A DNA stretch of 64,000 nt from Brugia malayi (GCF_000002995.4 NW_025062478.1:5742001-5806000); one strand, 5' to 3'. Counted from the first letter of the stretch, positions 25,266 through 38,616 are shown. Made by a program: numbers and translations. The notes: generated from the sequence alone by a model not told the origin.

Positions 25266-26727
25266 TTAAACAATCGAAAATAATAGACAAGATAATTAAT
25301 TTATTTTGAATTATAAAACAAGACTAGTATCCTGCAAATCAGTACAGACATTCGCTCATAAATAACAGTATGAATTATTTGGTTGATATGAAGCAATCAG
25401 AACATGAGCAAATCATGGATAAGGTATGTATGGTAAATTATTGTCAGTAGTTGCATTAATACCACAACAAATTTCCTGAGACATAGAGGAATTCAATTCC
25501 AGAAAACCAGTTATTCGGCAATTAATGGAATGAAGATGCGCACTCCAACAAAACGGGTCTCTTCCAAGGTTATCAGAGAACAATGAAGAACGTTGACGAC
25601 ATACAGGCAAAAGAATTGATCTTTCATCCACTATTTCATTCGATTTTAGTATTAAAATAGTGATAAATGACCATTAAACTCCTTTTTTATTGCCTAAATC
25701 CACTAATTTTTTAATCGAGACTTCAGCAAAAAGTCCTTGCTAAAAGATATTACAGTAATGAAGAAAACATGCACATCTACACTTCATCTTCTAATCACGA
25801 TGGTCTTTTTCAAGGATGTGACAGCAGCTCTCTTTATCGCATTGTCTATCACATAATACTTGAAGAGGAACTTCCGTCACTGTATACTATGACCAACTGT
25901 GTCGCGCACTTGTGGATTTCTCAGAATGTCTGAGACTGTTAACTAGTTACTCCACAAATGATTACTCATCTTTCAATAATTCCACGAGTGTTATATTATT
26001 AAAATCAGTACACTGAATGCAATATATCTAACAGCAAAAGAAGCGGAAACGTTTATATACAAAGTAAGCACACACATCTCCATGAATTTAAAAATGAAAC
26101 CAGAAAATTTTTAATTTAATTACACAAATCACAATCAACGATTGATCAACTAACTACAATCACTGACTGACCAAATAAGAGAAATGGGAGAGAAAGATGG
26201 ACTTACAGCATGCACGATTAATGAAATAATTGAGAAAGCAAATCCAATAAGTATCTCTGCAACAAACATTAAATAGAATTACATTCCAATAACATAGTAT
26301 CACCATTATAAATCATTCCAATGAAAATCTAATAAAATGAAGCAAATTTCTCACAGCAAAACAGTGAAACCATAACAAAAACTTCAGAGTACATTTAAAC
26401 CATATATTTTATCCCACCTCTTCTTCGGTTGGAAAAGAACAGTATCATTTTTCGAAATTAGACTGGCTCATCAAATAAGTGACAAAAGCGTCATAAACAG
26501 ATACAACAAATCTGAACAGTTTTTAGTTTATTAATTTATTAAACTATACATTTATTCAACAAAAGCACCAAAATATGAATTTCTTCGAGATATATATATG
26601 AAAAGTCTCGAGATTTTCAGAAAATCATGAAATTTCAGAACTGATACCACTCTGTTCCGTCCATCAAAAACACAACTATTGCACCACTCATGCGATTTCG
26701 GAAACCACAGAAATGACTTATAAAGTT
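25266..26727. other. Spacer between the two TANGO2-like genes
   Basis: About 1.46 kb holding the promoter of copy 1 and the 3' end of copy 2. A 72-residue frame at 25413-25631 on - shows no NRDE family motif and is not called. No remnant of a third copy was seen. Confidence 0.5.
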
Positions 26728-29344
26728 TTACGTGTCATCAAGATCAAAATAATGTATTGTATCATCCCAAGTAACAATAGACACCGGAGTTATCTGTTTT
26801 CGGCTTCGTTCAAAATATGTACAACGACCAACACCATTCACCAGCACAATGGTATGACACCTTAAAAATGTTGCTCTCTCAAATGTTCAAAAATGATTGA
26901 AAACGTTAAAAATTAAGCATAAATTGTTAAATGTCTATGTGGTGAGGATGCAAATGCCAAAAACCAAATTTATAAAATAGAAATGAAGCGTAAGGTTGAA
27001 ACAAACCTTGTTCCATATCGGACAGGTTCCGGAAATTCATAAAACAGTTGCGACATAAGTTTGCATCTGTCTTTATCTTGTTTTTTCTGAGAAATGAGCT
27101 GCTCATCAGGATAATGACTGAAGAATAAACTGATTATGTTCTCTTTCTGTGTATTTGCTTGTTGCGCTTTCAGATAATTACTAGCGCAATTAATAAAATA
27201 AATTTGTCATGAGATTTTTATTAACAACACATATATGGACTGCACTAGTATTATGGCGACATTTTAAAAACTTTAGTATTTCCTTAAGTTTTTTTTAAGC
27301 GAAAATTCCATAATTTAAAGTGAAGAGAAATGGCAAACTAAATCCATCTTGAGTTATCCTACTTCCTGTTAAATCAGAGCCGTTCATTAAAGAGCCGTAG
27401 AAATAGATTCTAGGGAAACAGATAATGTTCTAAATGTATCTTAGAAAAGCGGTGATGCAAGCTACCACAAAATCATTTTCCTAGGATACATTTAGATAAA
27501 AAGGACGAAGAACTCAAAAATATAAATGTTGTGTTACCTTGTTTGATCGATGAGGATATCCAAAAACTGCTTCATAAGCTCTTGTTCGTTAACATTCTCA
27601 TCATCTAGTATTTTCAATTTCTCTTCGAACAATCGCAAACCATAAGTTATTTTTTTAAACGGCTTTCCTAATACACTATTTCCAAATCCATAAATACCTA
27701 AAATGATAATACTGCAAAAAAGGTAAATTTGATGAACTGATACAGTTTATAAATAAAATTATAATAATAATGCGGTGAACTTGTAGAAAGTAAGTCTCAT
27801 TTAACTAAATGTTACAGCTGGAGGCATATAACGCACTTATTTTTCCACTAAATCTAAGTCAGAGTAAAAAAAAAATTAACTTTCAATATCAGCAAAGATG
27901 TCAAAAGCAAACACACAAATGCATCATTGTATCGATAACTGGCAAAAATTTCGATAATAAACACCAACCGGGACCAAATGCTGCTGTTGGACTGCCTTGT
28001 CGATTAGAAAACTGAACTCCGAAATATGTTTTTCGTTCAATTTCTTCATTAAAGAGCCTGTAGAAGATATCAGATACGATGGCTCTACTAAGTATATATC
28101 ACTGTATTTGTAGAAAAAAAACTTAGGAGTAAAACAGAATAAAGTGATTATAGTTCAAGAAGAATTCCCATTAAATATGAAGCAAATTAATGACAGTATT
28201 AATTCACAAATACCTATAAATTCTTTCGTTTCCCTCTGTTTCCTCTATTTATCATTCTTATCTTTTTTTCCAAAGATATTCTTATTTTTGGCAGAAAAAT
28301 ATTTCTTTGCAAATCATTCATGAATTTAACACGGGCACTTTCGTAAAGTTAAATAAACCGACAACTGACATTACAAAAATAACGTGAATTTTAAGAATTT
28401 GAGATCTTCATTACTATGCATTACTAAAAAAAGCAATACCTAATATTTATCACAGTCAACAAAAAGGAAGACAAAGAGCACCGTCATCAAGTTGAGTCAT
28501 AATTATAATAATAGCAGTTTTAAACACGTAATTTTGTTTCCGCAGAGTTCGTTTTCGAAACGACTATCAAATGCACTTTTTCCGTACCGATGAAGTAAAA
28601 TTACGTTGAAACCATTGTACTGTTGTGCTTCGTTGGAGAGCTGTTCAGCCACATAGTCCTCTGGGGGCATTTCAGATTTCAAATATTCGTAGACTATTTT
28701 GCCTATATGATTTCACGATCAAATGTATTTTGTAAGTTTAAAATCTGATTTTAGAACAAAATTCCAGATCACTTTCAAATTTTAAGTTTAATTTCAGACC
28801 AACTTTCAGTTTTCTATAATATAGTGAAATTCAGACCACGCGTTATCGCACACGGTATTTCGTCGGTTGCATTCTCAAGAACTGCAAGAACATTCCCCAA
28901 ACGCCCATCCCTGCTCATACCCAACCAGGTGCCACCATATGGATCTGCTTGATCTCGACCTACAACAACTTTTTATCACATAAAAAATGAACTGCAAAAG
29001 TAAGGAAAGAAAAAACAACTATTTCGATGGCTTAAAAATTCAATCGAGCTTAACCAACAAATAGAGAATTAGAGTTTCTTTTTCTTTGAAAAGCAAATTT
29101 AAGTCACGCATATATTATGAATTAGGCAAACTAACTTTTGTCAAAAAGTTTTATGAAATAGTAAATGAAAAAATTATCCTTAACGGACAATAAAAACATT
29201 ATTACCACATAAAATACCGTCCTTCCAAGTTGGTGGTAGCGTAGGTCGATCAAATAGCTCGTCACGATTGTTTAACACGATCAACTGATAACTTTTCGGA
29301 TCATCTACCGCTTTATCATTCAAATAAATGAACGTTACGCACAT
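26728..29344 (-). CDS. TANGO2: TANGO2/HRG-9 family protein, copy 2
   Basis: Exons in transcript order are 29344-29206, 28959-28837, 28702-28588, 28057-27969, 27697-27538, 27117-27007 and 26860-26728, giving 289 residues with consistent phases. It begins MCVTFIYL, with LIVLNNRDELFDRPT at 21-35 and an intact GGTWLGM motif, then YNGFNVILLHR, GIYGFGNSV, YGTR and HTIVLVNG. Seven exons with the same phases as copy 1 show that the pair arose by tandem duplication. The two sequences are clearly diverged, so the event is not recent. The intact motifs suggest this copy keeps the ancestral function, namely heme or lipid handling by analogy with HRG-9, HRG-10 and TANGO2. Confidence 0.93.
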
Positions 29345-30774
29345 TCGTTCACAAACTTGAAATTATCAGACATAAACTCCTGGAAGGACGTGACGCACGC
29401 AAAACAAGCGTTATACAAAGAATGGGTAGTTGAGGAGACGATCAAAAAAGATGTAAAAGAAGCTCTGACGAGTAACATCTCTAAATCCAAACACAACCAG
29501 AAACTTTCACAAATGAAAATGAAATGTGATATAAAATACCGAGATGAAATCACTCTTATCCTTTCGAGGACACAGGAAAATTCCATCACAATTTATCTTT
29601 ACTACCAATTATTTAATCCTACCTACTTACCCATCAAAGATAATTTCTTCAAAAAAAAGGCCTCTGTCAGTAAACTGGTCTCCTCTCTCCCTCTCTCTCT
29701 CTCTCTCTCTGATTATCTCTACTGTCCTAGTGGATCATCTGGTCACTTTTCCGAATGGTTACTGCTATAAGCTACTCACAGTCTCTTCTCATCTCTAGCT
29801 GTAGTCTGTCTCAGCAACCTTTCCGCCTCTCCATTTATCTCACTATTTTCTCACTTTCAACCTTTGACCCATACCGTTTAATTTTAGTCAATCTTCAATC
29901 CCCTTCGTAACTGTACTATTTCTTATTACTCTCGCATCCCAACTGAAGTGAACAATAAATTATTGTCTAAGAAATAAAAAATGAGGCAAGATCGACTGCC
30001 TATCGCTTTTCCGATTCATCGCGGAAGTGGTAGACTGCAGAATGTCCGGAAAGACTGCACGGTGAATTTGTCAACGATGCAAATTCTTATTTTCACTTCC
30101 TGTTTATATTGTCTTCTGTTGTGAAATGATTTTTGAAATAATTATTCCTCTCATATGGTTTGGTATTCTCGCAATACAGTTCGAGAAGTTCGCGAATATT
30201 TACTGATTGATTGTTTTAAAAATTTTTAAAAACCGAGTTCGGTTGTAGTTTTGTAGGTTTTCCAGGGTATCCAAAAATTTTTATGGTCAGGCAACCGAGT
30301 TTGCCAAATAACAAATATCACTCATACTTTATTCATATTAGATTAGAAAGAAGTAATTTCTAGTCAATTCCAACTATTTTGGGCTTTCAGGCCACTTGCT
30401 CTTTACATTTGGCGTACAGTTACATTAGTCTGTCCGTAACTTGCATGTCATCCAACAAGTATCGAATAAATCAAGATGGAACATGTCACGACATTTTAGC
30501 GAAATTTGTACGGAAAATCTTGTCTAGAAATTTGCGTGAAAAACTTGAGTGATACTTTGGCCTTTCAAACTTTGTTTACGTATTAAATGGCTTATATAGA
30601 AATCAAATCTCCGTAAATGCGAACTACTCTGCTGTTTCATACTGTTTTTTTAATTTTGGAATTGCAACGTATTTGTAGTCAAGCAAACAATCTAAGCCTC
30701 AAAAATTTTTTCAAATACATTATAATTATGGAAGACAAATCAAATTGATAGTGGAAAATTTTAATTCGAATTTG
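29345..30774. other. Intergenic with CT microsatellite
   Basis: Upstream region of TANGO2 copy 2 and 3' flank of the next gene on -. A CT-rich run occupies about 29680-29710. Frames overlapping 29335-29798 on both strands look like chance frames. Confidence 0.5.
29680..29710. repeat. CT-rich microsatellite
   Basis: A pyrimidine run of mostly CT dinucleotides, upstream of TANGO2 copy 2. Confidence 0.9.
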
Positions 30775-31639
30775 CTAATTCTTCACTACAGCATCTTCAG
30801 TAGTTCCATTTTCTCCTATTTCTCGCATTTTTTCAAATTCAGGATTTTGTACTGTTTTTTGCCGTTCGGTTGAAAGACGGAGCCGACTCAGTTGGGCTAA
30901 TTCAACTGCTGGCTTTTCATGTGCAAATGCTGGGAAGTCATGCGGGAATGGTCGTTTTCGAAATTTTATCCCTAAACTTGCTATATTAATTTCTCCTCCA
31001 AATTTTAAAATTACATTACATTTTGTAAAATTAAATTATATAATCGCAACTTTGTACCAGTGCTTGTTAACAACAATTGATATAATATATCAATTGTTGT
31101 TAACAAAAGCTTGATTTATTAACTACTAACACTTGCGACACTCAATAATGGATACTTTACTAATAACTTCAATCTTATTCTGCAGAATGTAAAAAACGAT
31201 GAAGTAAGAATTGAAATAAGAAGATATCAATTAATAATTAACCGTATTTTGACCACACGATTAGTTCTTCTGCCATATCTATGGCTCGTTGTCCATAAAT
31301 TTCTCTGTAATGAAAATTTTACTATTTTCTTTTCAAATTATTGAAACTTCAAAATTACCGAAATATTTTTGACATTTAGAATAGACGTAAAAAAAATTCT
31401 TTATTTTATCCTCTCCATCTTCTTAACTACCAGTGAAAATAAAATCCAATCTAAAAAAACGTGACATACCGGGTAGGCCTGAAAATGCAGTCTACTGCTA
31501 CTCTTCCGTTCTGGTCATTATCCGTATCCAAATCATGGATAATGTCAGCCTTCTGCATTTCAAATGTTGTTAATGCAAGGTCTTTGTGATCGATACCCAC
31601 TTCATTGTCATGATAAATTCTGGATCGATTACAACCCAT
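30775..31639 (-). CDS. Unrecognised small protein starting MGC
   Basis: Three exons, 31639-31470, 31304-31243 and 30971-30775, give 142 residues with agreeing phases. The start MGCNRS would suit N-myristoylation with adjacent palmitoylation, a known membrane-targeting arrangement. The middle (EIYGQRAIDMAEELIVWSKY) looks helical, the C-terminal part is charged and may be helical (ELAQLSRLRLSTERQK), and no signal peptide or membrane span is seen. I do not recognise the family. It lies head to head with a tiny gene on + about 440 bases away, so they may share a promoter. The second intron holds a perfect palindrome at 31064-31106. Confidence 0.65.
31064..31106. repeat. Perfect palindrome, 21-base arms, 1-base centre
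   Basis: Bases 31064-31084 are the exact reverse complement of 31086-31106, with one A between. It lies in an intron of the small MGC protein gene. It has the same architecture as the palindrome at 6236-6290 but an unrelated sequence. Confidence 0.95.
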
Positions 31640-32079
31640 AACACTCTAATCAATTAGTTAATATCACATATTGTGATAAATGTGGATCATCTACCATATA
31701 ATAACTGATAACCGTAATCAGCAAATTTTCCAAAAGTAAAAATTCACTAATTTTTATTCAAAATGTGAACTTTGAGAATCCGAGACAAAGAAGATGCTAA
31801 GTAAGAATCATAAAACAATTTACTACTCGCTTCTTCTTCCTCGCTTAATCTCGCCTAATCTATTCCTTATTTAACTAAATGTTGCAGAAAAACCAACCGT
31901 TCTAAAGAATTTTTTCTAAAGTAATAACTTCATGAAATGTTCGCAGTTCATATTTTATGACTTGGGAAAATTTTAATTTATTGATTGAAGAACAACATAT
32001 ATAAAGATGTCTGGAAGGAAAACCTTTTAGTTATTTCATATTTGCGAGTCCTAAGAGTTCCATCTATTTCATACTAACG
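31640..32079. promoter_or_regulatory. Possible shared divergent promoter
   Basis: 440 bases between the starts of two genes pointing apart. No motif is identified; the call rests on position only. Confidence 0.3.
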
Positions 32080-32387
32080 ATGATTAAAGGTATGGCAATT
32101 ATATATTTTCGGTTTTTCCTAGTAGTCTTTCTACAGTCCTTTAAGATTTATCACGAGAACTCAGTCGCTAACATAATTATTTACTTTTTCATCAGCTAGC
32201 AATTACAGATAGATACAAGTTATTGCCAGCTTCATTACCAAAAGAAGCTGACGAATGGTCAAATAAAGCGGAGATAGAACCGGGAGTTCCAAGAAATGAG
32301 TATAAAGCTTTGATTACTTCCCAGTTTCAAAAAGACTCATTCGTCAGAGACAAAGACAAAATACGAAATCTAATGAGCTTGCGATGA
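32080..32387 (+). CDS. Very small candidate protein, 62 residues
   Basis: A 10-base first exon (32080-32089, M I K and one base) joins exon 32209-32387 through GTATGG and TTACAG to give a 62-residue basic protein with no stop. The second exon reads smoothly (DRYKLLPASLPKEADEW, then VPRNEYKALITSQFQ) and ends in a natural stop, and the composition looks coding. The tiny first exon is the weak point; the real start could be elsewhere. No signal peptide or known domain is seen. Confidence 0.45.
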
Positions 32388-32542
32388 CAAACGTCAAAGG
32401 ATTTTTTTAATCCACTTACTTATCGATTGTTTCCTTTCTTACTTCTTTAATAACCTGAGAGTGATTGAGTGATTTCTGTCTTATTGAAAAATCTTTTTGC
32501 CTGAAGACTGAGAGGAATTATACATTTAAATATTCCAGTGAT

Positions 32543-35500
32543 ATGTACAAATCGTTGGATGCAAATAAGTTACTCAATGAATTTGGTACGTATGGACGAT
32601 ATCAAATGATTTCCTATATGCTTTGCCAGTTAACCAATTTTTTTTATGCTGTATCAATATTTATTATGATTTTTGTAAATCGAAAACCGCAAGATTTTGC
32701 TTGCAAGATTAATGATCCGGTTTGCCATTTCTATCATGGAATATTATTTTTCTAAAACAAATCCATATTTTATAACTTGATTCATATCATGAAGCTAAAA
32801 AGTTTCTAAACACCTTAACTAGTGCAAGATATGAGAAAATGGATTGTTTTGGAAATGCACCTCAAGCACTATTTACAAGCTCAGTCATCCAGTTTCGAGC
32901 AAATCTTAGAGAGTTTATGTTTAGGTCATTTTAAAGAGTAAATTGATCTCAGCCAAATGATCAAACTAGTTTCGACGGCTTTCATTAGAAAATTGATCTT
33001 AGACACGAATCGAAATGATTAATACAATGGATCCCTGCATGATTAAAGATGTGAATACAGGAAACGAACTGAGATGTGCTTCAGTTAATAGCGGAACATC
33101 AATTGTCAGTAATTCAACAGATCAATCGTACAGTATACTTTTCGAGGTTCTCTATCATATTACCATAACCATAATGCAATGAAGGAGTCAACAGAAATAA
33201 ATAAATAAATAAAACAAGAATAAAGCAAACAAACAGTAAGAAGTCCTAAAATTTCTTCACCGTAATTAAAAAATTCTAAAAACAAACTAAAAGATCAAAT
33301 GACAAAGCCAAACAACTGACACAGATCATACGAATAAGCTTTATATAAGCTGGAAAGAATCCAAAAATACCAGGCAGTTTATTTAAAAAAATAAAATATC
33401 GCAGTAAAATTGATCTAAGAAATGTTTCCAAAGTTAAAAAATTAGCTTAAGGTCGGAAATCAAACAATTTGGTCGGAAAATCAAACAAATATATCAAAAA
33501 TTGTAGTAAAAATCCAAAGAAACAAATCATTACTAAAATATCACTCTGTTTGAAACATAATATCATCACTAAATCGTATAGCAAATGCGACATAAGGATT
33601 ATTTGTTTAAATTGAAAATGTAAGGAAGAAAAAATAAACAATCGAATATCAGAGCTCGATTTTTGCAGTATGAATTATTATGTGTCAACCCATTTATACA
33701 AGAAGCTGGTTTTTCAGTTTTTTCGGCTGGTAATTTCTCTGTCATCAGTTGATTACTATATACTAATCTGACGAAGTGTCATAAAGTTAATTGATATAGT
33801 TCCATCAATTTTGATCATGACTAATTAGTATCTAACAATTCTTCGCAGAAACTTTCACTTATGTTTTCAGGTGCTCTTCTAGTAGTACCAATAGCATCAC
33901 ATCTATCAGATCGGTATGGTCGCCGACGTATCTTTTTAATTTCCATGTATTCAAGTGTCATATTCAGTTTTATTATAGCATTTTCACCTAATTATGCAAT
34001 CTTCGTATTGTTGCGATTTCTTGTGGGAGCAGCAGCCGATGTAATTTGTTCTTCATAAGACAATTTTGGGAATGATTATAGAAATAAGTCAAAATTATCA
34101 CTTTACATTTAGATTTCAAGTCAGACCAGGTTTTGAAATATCTTTTCTCATTCTCATTCAAGAATATTCTATCTTCTCATCACTTTTCGACATTTTTTCC
34201 AAATTCGTTTAAGAATGTAGAAAATTTCTGTCACTAAAAAATATCATATTTAAAATAAAAAACTAACAGATTCCAAAAGATTGCTTCATCAATCCAATGC
34301 AGAAAAGAGTCCCCAAATACAGCTGTCATCTGCTTTTTTGTAGCATTACAAGTCGAACTTATTTTAAATAAAATCTTTGCTATTTCCGATTGGCTTAAAA
34401 ACTAATCACAACGAAAAGAAGCAATTTCTTTCAGACCTATTTGACAATTGGCTCAATTCTTTGTTGTGAAACAGTAGCTGGATCATTTCGTGAATGGATA
34501 AGTTTATTTGGAGTAACATTTTGGCTACTCGGATATTTGTATGTCGGAGCTTTGGAAGTGTTCATTAAGGACTGGAGAAAACTATACTTCATATCAGCAG
34601 TCCCCAGTTTATTGACTATTGTATATTTCTGGTATAATTTGCGATCATATTATTTAGATGAAACCTACGAGATTAGTTGCAAAAAGTTAAATACTTTCAC
34701 TCTTCACTCTCCAATTACTGAAGCATCTTTTTGAAAGATCTGATTACCTAAAAATATAAGTATTAGTTAATAAAATAATTCTTTAATAAGATAATTAACA
34801 GTTCTTGCTGGACTCTTGATAAAATTTATTGTATTTTTTCAAACAAATCAAAAACTTTTAGTTATTTAAAAAGCTTTTTAATTGTGCAATTTTATCATTG
34901 GAAGAAAAATTCGGTCAAAAGCAAACGAATACTGATTCCAGGTTGCTTCCTGAATCACCACACTGGATGATCTCACGCAGACGGATACATGGCATCCAAA
35001 AGTATATTAAAATGTCTTCATGGTACAAACATCACAAATTGTATAATTTTTGCAAATCAAAAAAATTATATTTATGTCCTTCAATATATTTTGCCATATA
35101 TTTTATTTTATATTTCATTATAATTTAAGATGAGAAATTTTTGATTATAACCGTGAAGTCTTTGTTAACAGATCTCGTCTTGTAAATTTTATAATCGTAA
35201 TGACCACTTATCTGTAGTAATTTGTTCTTTCAGGTTCAATAATGTTAAAATTGATTTAAATAAATGTCAATCGGAAAGTATCCAGAAGAGACTTGCAGAA
35301 GAATTTAAAGAAAGAAGTGTCTGTGATTTATTTAAATATAAACGAATTATGTTTTTTCTGTTTGTCAACGGCTATATCACGTAAGCAACCGTTAGTTTTT
35401 GTGAATTAGTTTTTTGAAGTGAGGAAAACTGATGAAATGATACAAAAAATACCAAAAGAGAAGCTAAAACTCTCTCCTATCCCTTTTCACTGCTTAATTT

Positions 35501-36790
35501 CGAGAAAGCGGATTGTGGAATCAGACTAAAATCGGGATAAGAAATTGGAAATTTCTTGAAGTTTGAATTGAATTCATCTTTGTATCATTCGATTAAAACA
35601 GTGAAGTTAAATATTCGTTATATCTGTACACATTTTTTCAGGATGACTATGAACTTTTATTATTTTGTTGTTTCATTTAATAGTGTCAATCTAACCGAGC
35701 ATGCATTCACCGGTTATGTTCTATCCGGTTTATCAGAGATCCCGGGAGGTATCATTGTTATTCCATTGCTGCATTTTTTTGGTCGCCGTTCTGTTGCATG
35801 CGTATCATTTTTCTTGCAAGCTTGTGCCGCACTTATTACACCATTCGTTCAAGGTATGTTAGATAGTTCCGCATTTCTTAATTTGGTCATGTCTTTTACA
35901 ATTAATTAAACTGATCTTCTTCCAATTGCTTGGATTCTGTTCTGCTAATTCGCAGTTATTAAATTCAATTTGAGAGTGTGTAATTAGTCTAATTTTTGCT
36001 AGACATTATGTGATAATTCCATGATTTCTTAAATTTTTGACATATTCATCACTAAATCCATTTGCAGGCATTTATGGAAAAACTTCATTATCAAATTTGA
36101 ACTCAATTCAATCTTCGATTTTAAAATCTGGTTCAGGCTTTAACCAAACATTAATCAAAAAGATTTCGTAAACTTTTAGGAATTCGATGGGCTCGGATAT
36201 CATGCAACTTATTCGGAAGAATGATCAACGAAGTAGTATATGCAACCCATCCTTTACTGGCAAACGAAATGATGCCAACAACCATTCGAACAATCAGTTA
36301 TTCAATAATTAATATACCTCAGAGCATTGGAATCATGTTTTCACCATTACTCAAATATTCAGTAAGTCGAGAAAAAAAACTTATGTTCTTGAAATTGAAA
36401 ATTAATCTTCAAGATGCACAAATTAGCAACAATGAGTAGCAAGAAGAGAAACAAAAATTTAAAGCTCGTTGTTTAAGTTACTACTGAAAAACATTTAGAA
36501 ATATCTCGGCAACTTTCATGGAGATTTTAATTCATCATGTAATGTAAGACAATATATATAGTGCCATTTTGTTGTCAACATAAGCAAATCGAAAAATTTT
36601 TCTTTTATAGGATCTGGGTGACGGCAAAGTACCGCAATTCATCCTAGCCGGTTTATCATTTGCTGCAGCGGTGCTAGCCATTACTTTACCGGAGACCAAA
36701 GATAAACCAATGCCTGAAGACTTAAATCAATTAGATCCAGGACCATTTCTGGGATATTTCATTACAAGACAAAGCTTAACAAAGAAATGA
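32543..36790 (+). CDS. SLC22-type organic cation transporter (MFS)
   Basis: Exons 32543-32719, 33003-33146, 33669-33729, 33871-34040, 34435-34631, 34942-35022, 35234-35380, 35642-35853, 36180-36361 and 36611-36790 give 516 residues, all phases agreeing. It is a 12-span plasma-membrane carrier for organic ions or zwitterions. Family marks are NEFGTYGRYQ at the N terminus, the Cys-containing first outer loop followed by ILFEYELLCVN, the loop motif SHLSDRYGRRR, the PESPHWM motif, NEMMPTTIRT late in the protein and LPETKDKPMPEDL at the C terminus. I start at 32543 because TTCCAG precedes it; an in-frame ATG at 32465 would add 26 residues untypical of the family. The outer loop is short but plausible. 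The substrate cannot be told from sequence. Confidence 0.92.
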
Positions 36791-37486
36791 AATCGTCTTT
36801 TCTTTTTGTATTTCAATAGATACGATACGAGTAGTAATTACGGAACATGTGATGGCGTTTCTGCTTTCTGACAAGTGAAAATTTTTAAATGAAGCATTCT
36901 TTCTTGATTTCATGGTTTCCACATTGGTTTCGAGACAGCAAGGTAGCTGAAAAATTGAGCCCATAGTAGGAACCAGTATACTGATGATATGATTAAACCA
37001 TACCACAACTATCAGTGCTGATAAGAGACTTAGTCAAACATTTGGAATAAATAATACACTTATGGAACTCAGCCTTCCTCTCTTTATCATCACTACTGTA
37101 AACAGAGAGATAAGAAGATACGTCCAGCTCTAATCCTTATCAGGCTGCAAGCCATAAAGATAAACGCATTCTGTTCTCCAAATCAGTCACATTTTCACGA
37201 TCATTTTAAAAAATTAACCAGTAATAAAAGTCGTGATTCGATTAAAATATTATAAAAACAAAGCAATACTGAAAACGAGCTGAGTCAACAAAAGTTCGGA
37301 CTTTTAATCGTTTCAAAATTATTTTGTAATTTCAAAACATTCCAATGTTAGGAAAAGTCTTCGACGAAAGAAGAGCGGATGTGCACAAATGCGCCATCCA
37401 TCTGCTGTCCATCTTACACATGCACTGAGTCATCTATCAACTCAAACATTATACTGGAAATTATTACAGCTCATTCACTGTAACAT

Positions 37487-37490
<4 letters not shown>

Positions 37491-37524
<34 letters not shown>
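37491..37524. repeat. TA dinucleotide microsatellite
   Basis: An uninterrupted TA run of about 34 bases in the spacer after the SLC22-type gene. Confidence 0.95.
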
Positions 37525-37526
<2 letters not shown>

Positions 37527-38386
37527 AACATAATATGTCGAACTGAATGGCAAACAAATTAATGTAGAAGCAGTGAAAGAATGTTGGCGCATGTGACAGC
37601 TGCGCGCAAATGTGAAGTGCTTGAGGGCACTTTCATTGCTTACAAAGGACTGAAACGTTGATAAATACGTTAAATGTGAAGAAAAATTCATAGCTTTATA
37701 AAAAAAAAGTAAACAGAGCAGTCGAATTGATGTAACTCGGCGTTTCATTCAATAGTCAAATTTCAGCCTTTCAAATTCGCGCAAATTCTTGCATTCTCGT
37801 CTCGAAAGCCTCCAATTGACCATGCAGTGTTTCGCTTGCTATCTCTCGAGGAAGTGTGTTCAAGATGGGAGATGTGAGTTGTCGGGATTGTAAATTCCTA
37901 GAGGATAATCTCTTGAGAACTTTTTGATGATTATTATGTATATCTCAGCAATATTGTGCGCATTTTCAACAGAACTGGTAAACGCAATAATGTTAGTAGA
38001 CTGCTTGGGCACGTACGTGACACAATACGTGAAAAAATAAAATGAAATAACCTGCGTATAATAAATTTGTGTGAATTGTTGGAAAGCATTACTTTGTAAA
38101 TTAATGAAGTAAACAATGGCTAGAATCGTGTCTGAACTTGTCCTGAATTAAACTTTATAATTGAGTTAATTAAGTAAACGTTAAGATCTCTTCATTGATC
38201 TTCATTTTTCTATACTCTGAATCATCGTGTCATCGTAATAGCTCTTAACAGTACCTTCATACTATCGTAATATGTTAACTAGAGATTGTAGTAGTGTATT
38301 TGTTGATCAGTTGGTAATTTTCATGATCGTTATGATGGAAGTTTGATTTAATGTTTAATTTTTAGGTTTCATTAGTACTTTTCTAG

Positions 38387-38504
38387 ATTATTAGTAGAAC
38401 TGGGTGCAGATGATGGAGGGGCGCAGGAAAGCCTTGTACAGTTATTCATGGCAACAGTCACCGATAAACAAGCATCGACGAGCAAATCCACCCGAAGAAG
38501 GTAG
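38387..38504 (+). other. Candidate terminal exon of an unresolved small gene
   Basis: After TTTCTAG the frame reads ELGADDGGAQESLVQLF and then a Ser/Thr/Lys-rich end finishing RRR and a stop. It looks coding, but needs a preceding exon ending in phase 2, and none of the plausible donors at 37860-38010 joins it cleanly. It cannot be joined to the gene starting at 38617 either, because that would meet a stop. Confidence 0.25.
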
Positions 38505-38616
38505 ATGCTTTTGTATGAAATAAACAGTAGAGTTGAAGTCGAGTTAAGAAAAATAGTCACACAAATAGAAATTAAAGGTAATCAATCTCCTTGAGTTGAG
38601 TTATTAATAGAGTAGT

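Larger units (their letters stand above)
36791..38616. other. Intergenic with TA microsatellite
   Basis: A (TA)n run lies at about 37491-37524. On + a 118-base candidate exon at 38387-38504 is listed separately. Neighbouring frames around 37760-38050 may contain matching exons, but I could not join them. Confidence 0.45.

Noticed and set aside
25413..25631. Possible third TANGO2 remnant on -
   Set aside because: The frame lacks NRDE, GGTWLG and all other family motifs.
37821..38050. Several short frames on + that might precede the candidate exon at 38387
   Set aside because: Each possible join breaks the frame or uses no valid donor, so no model is given.
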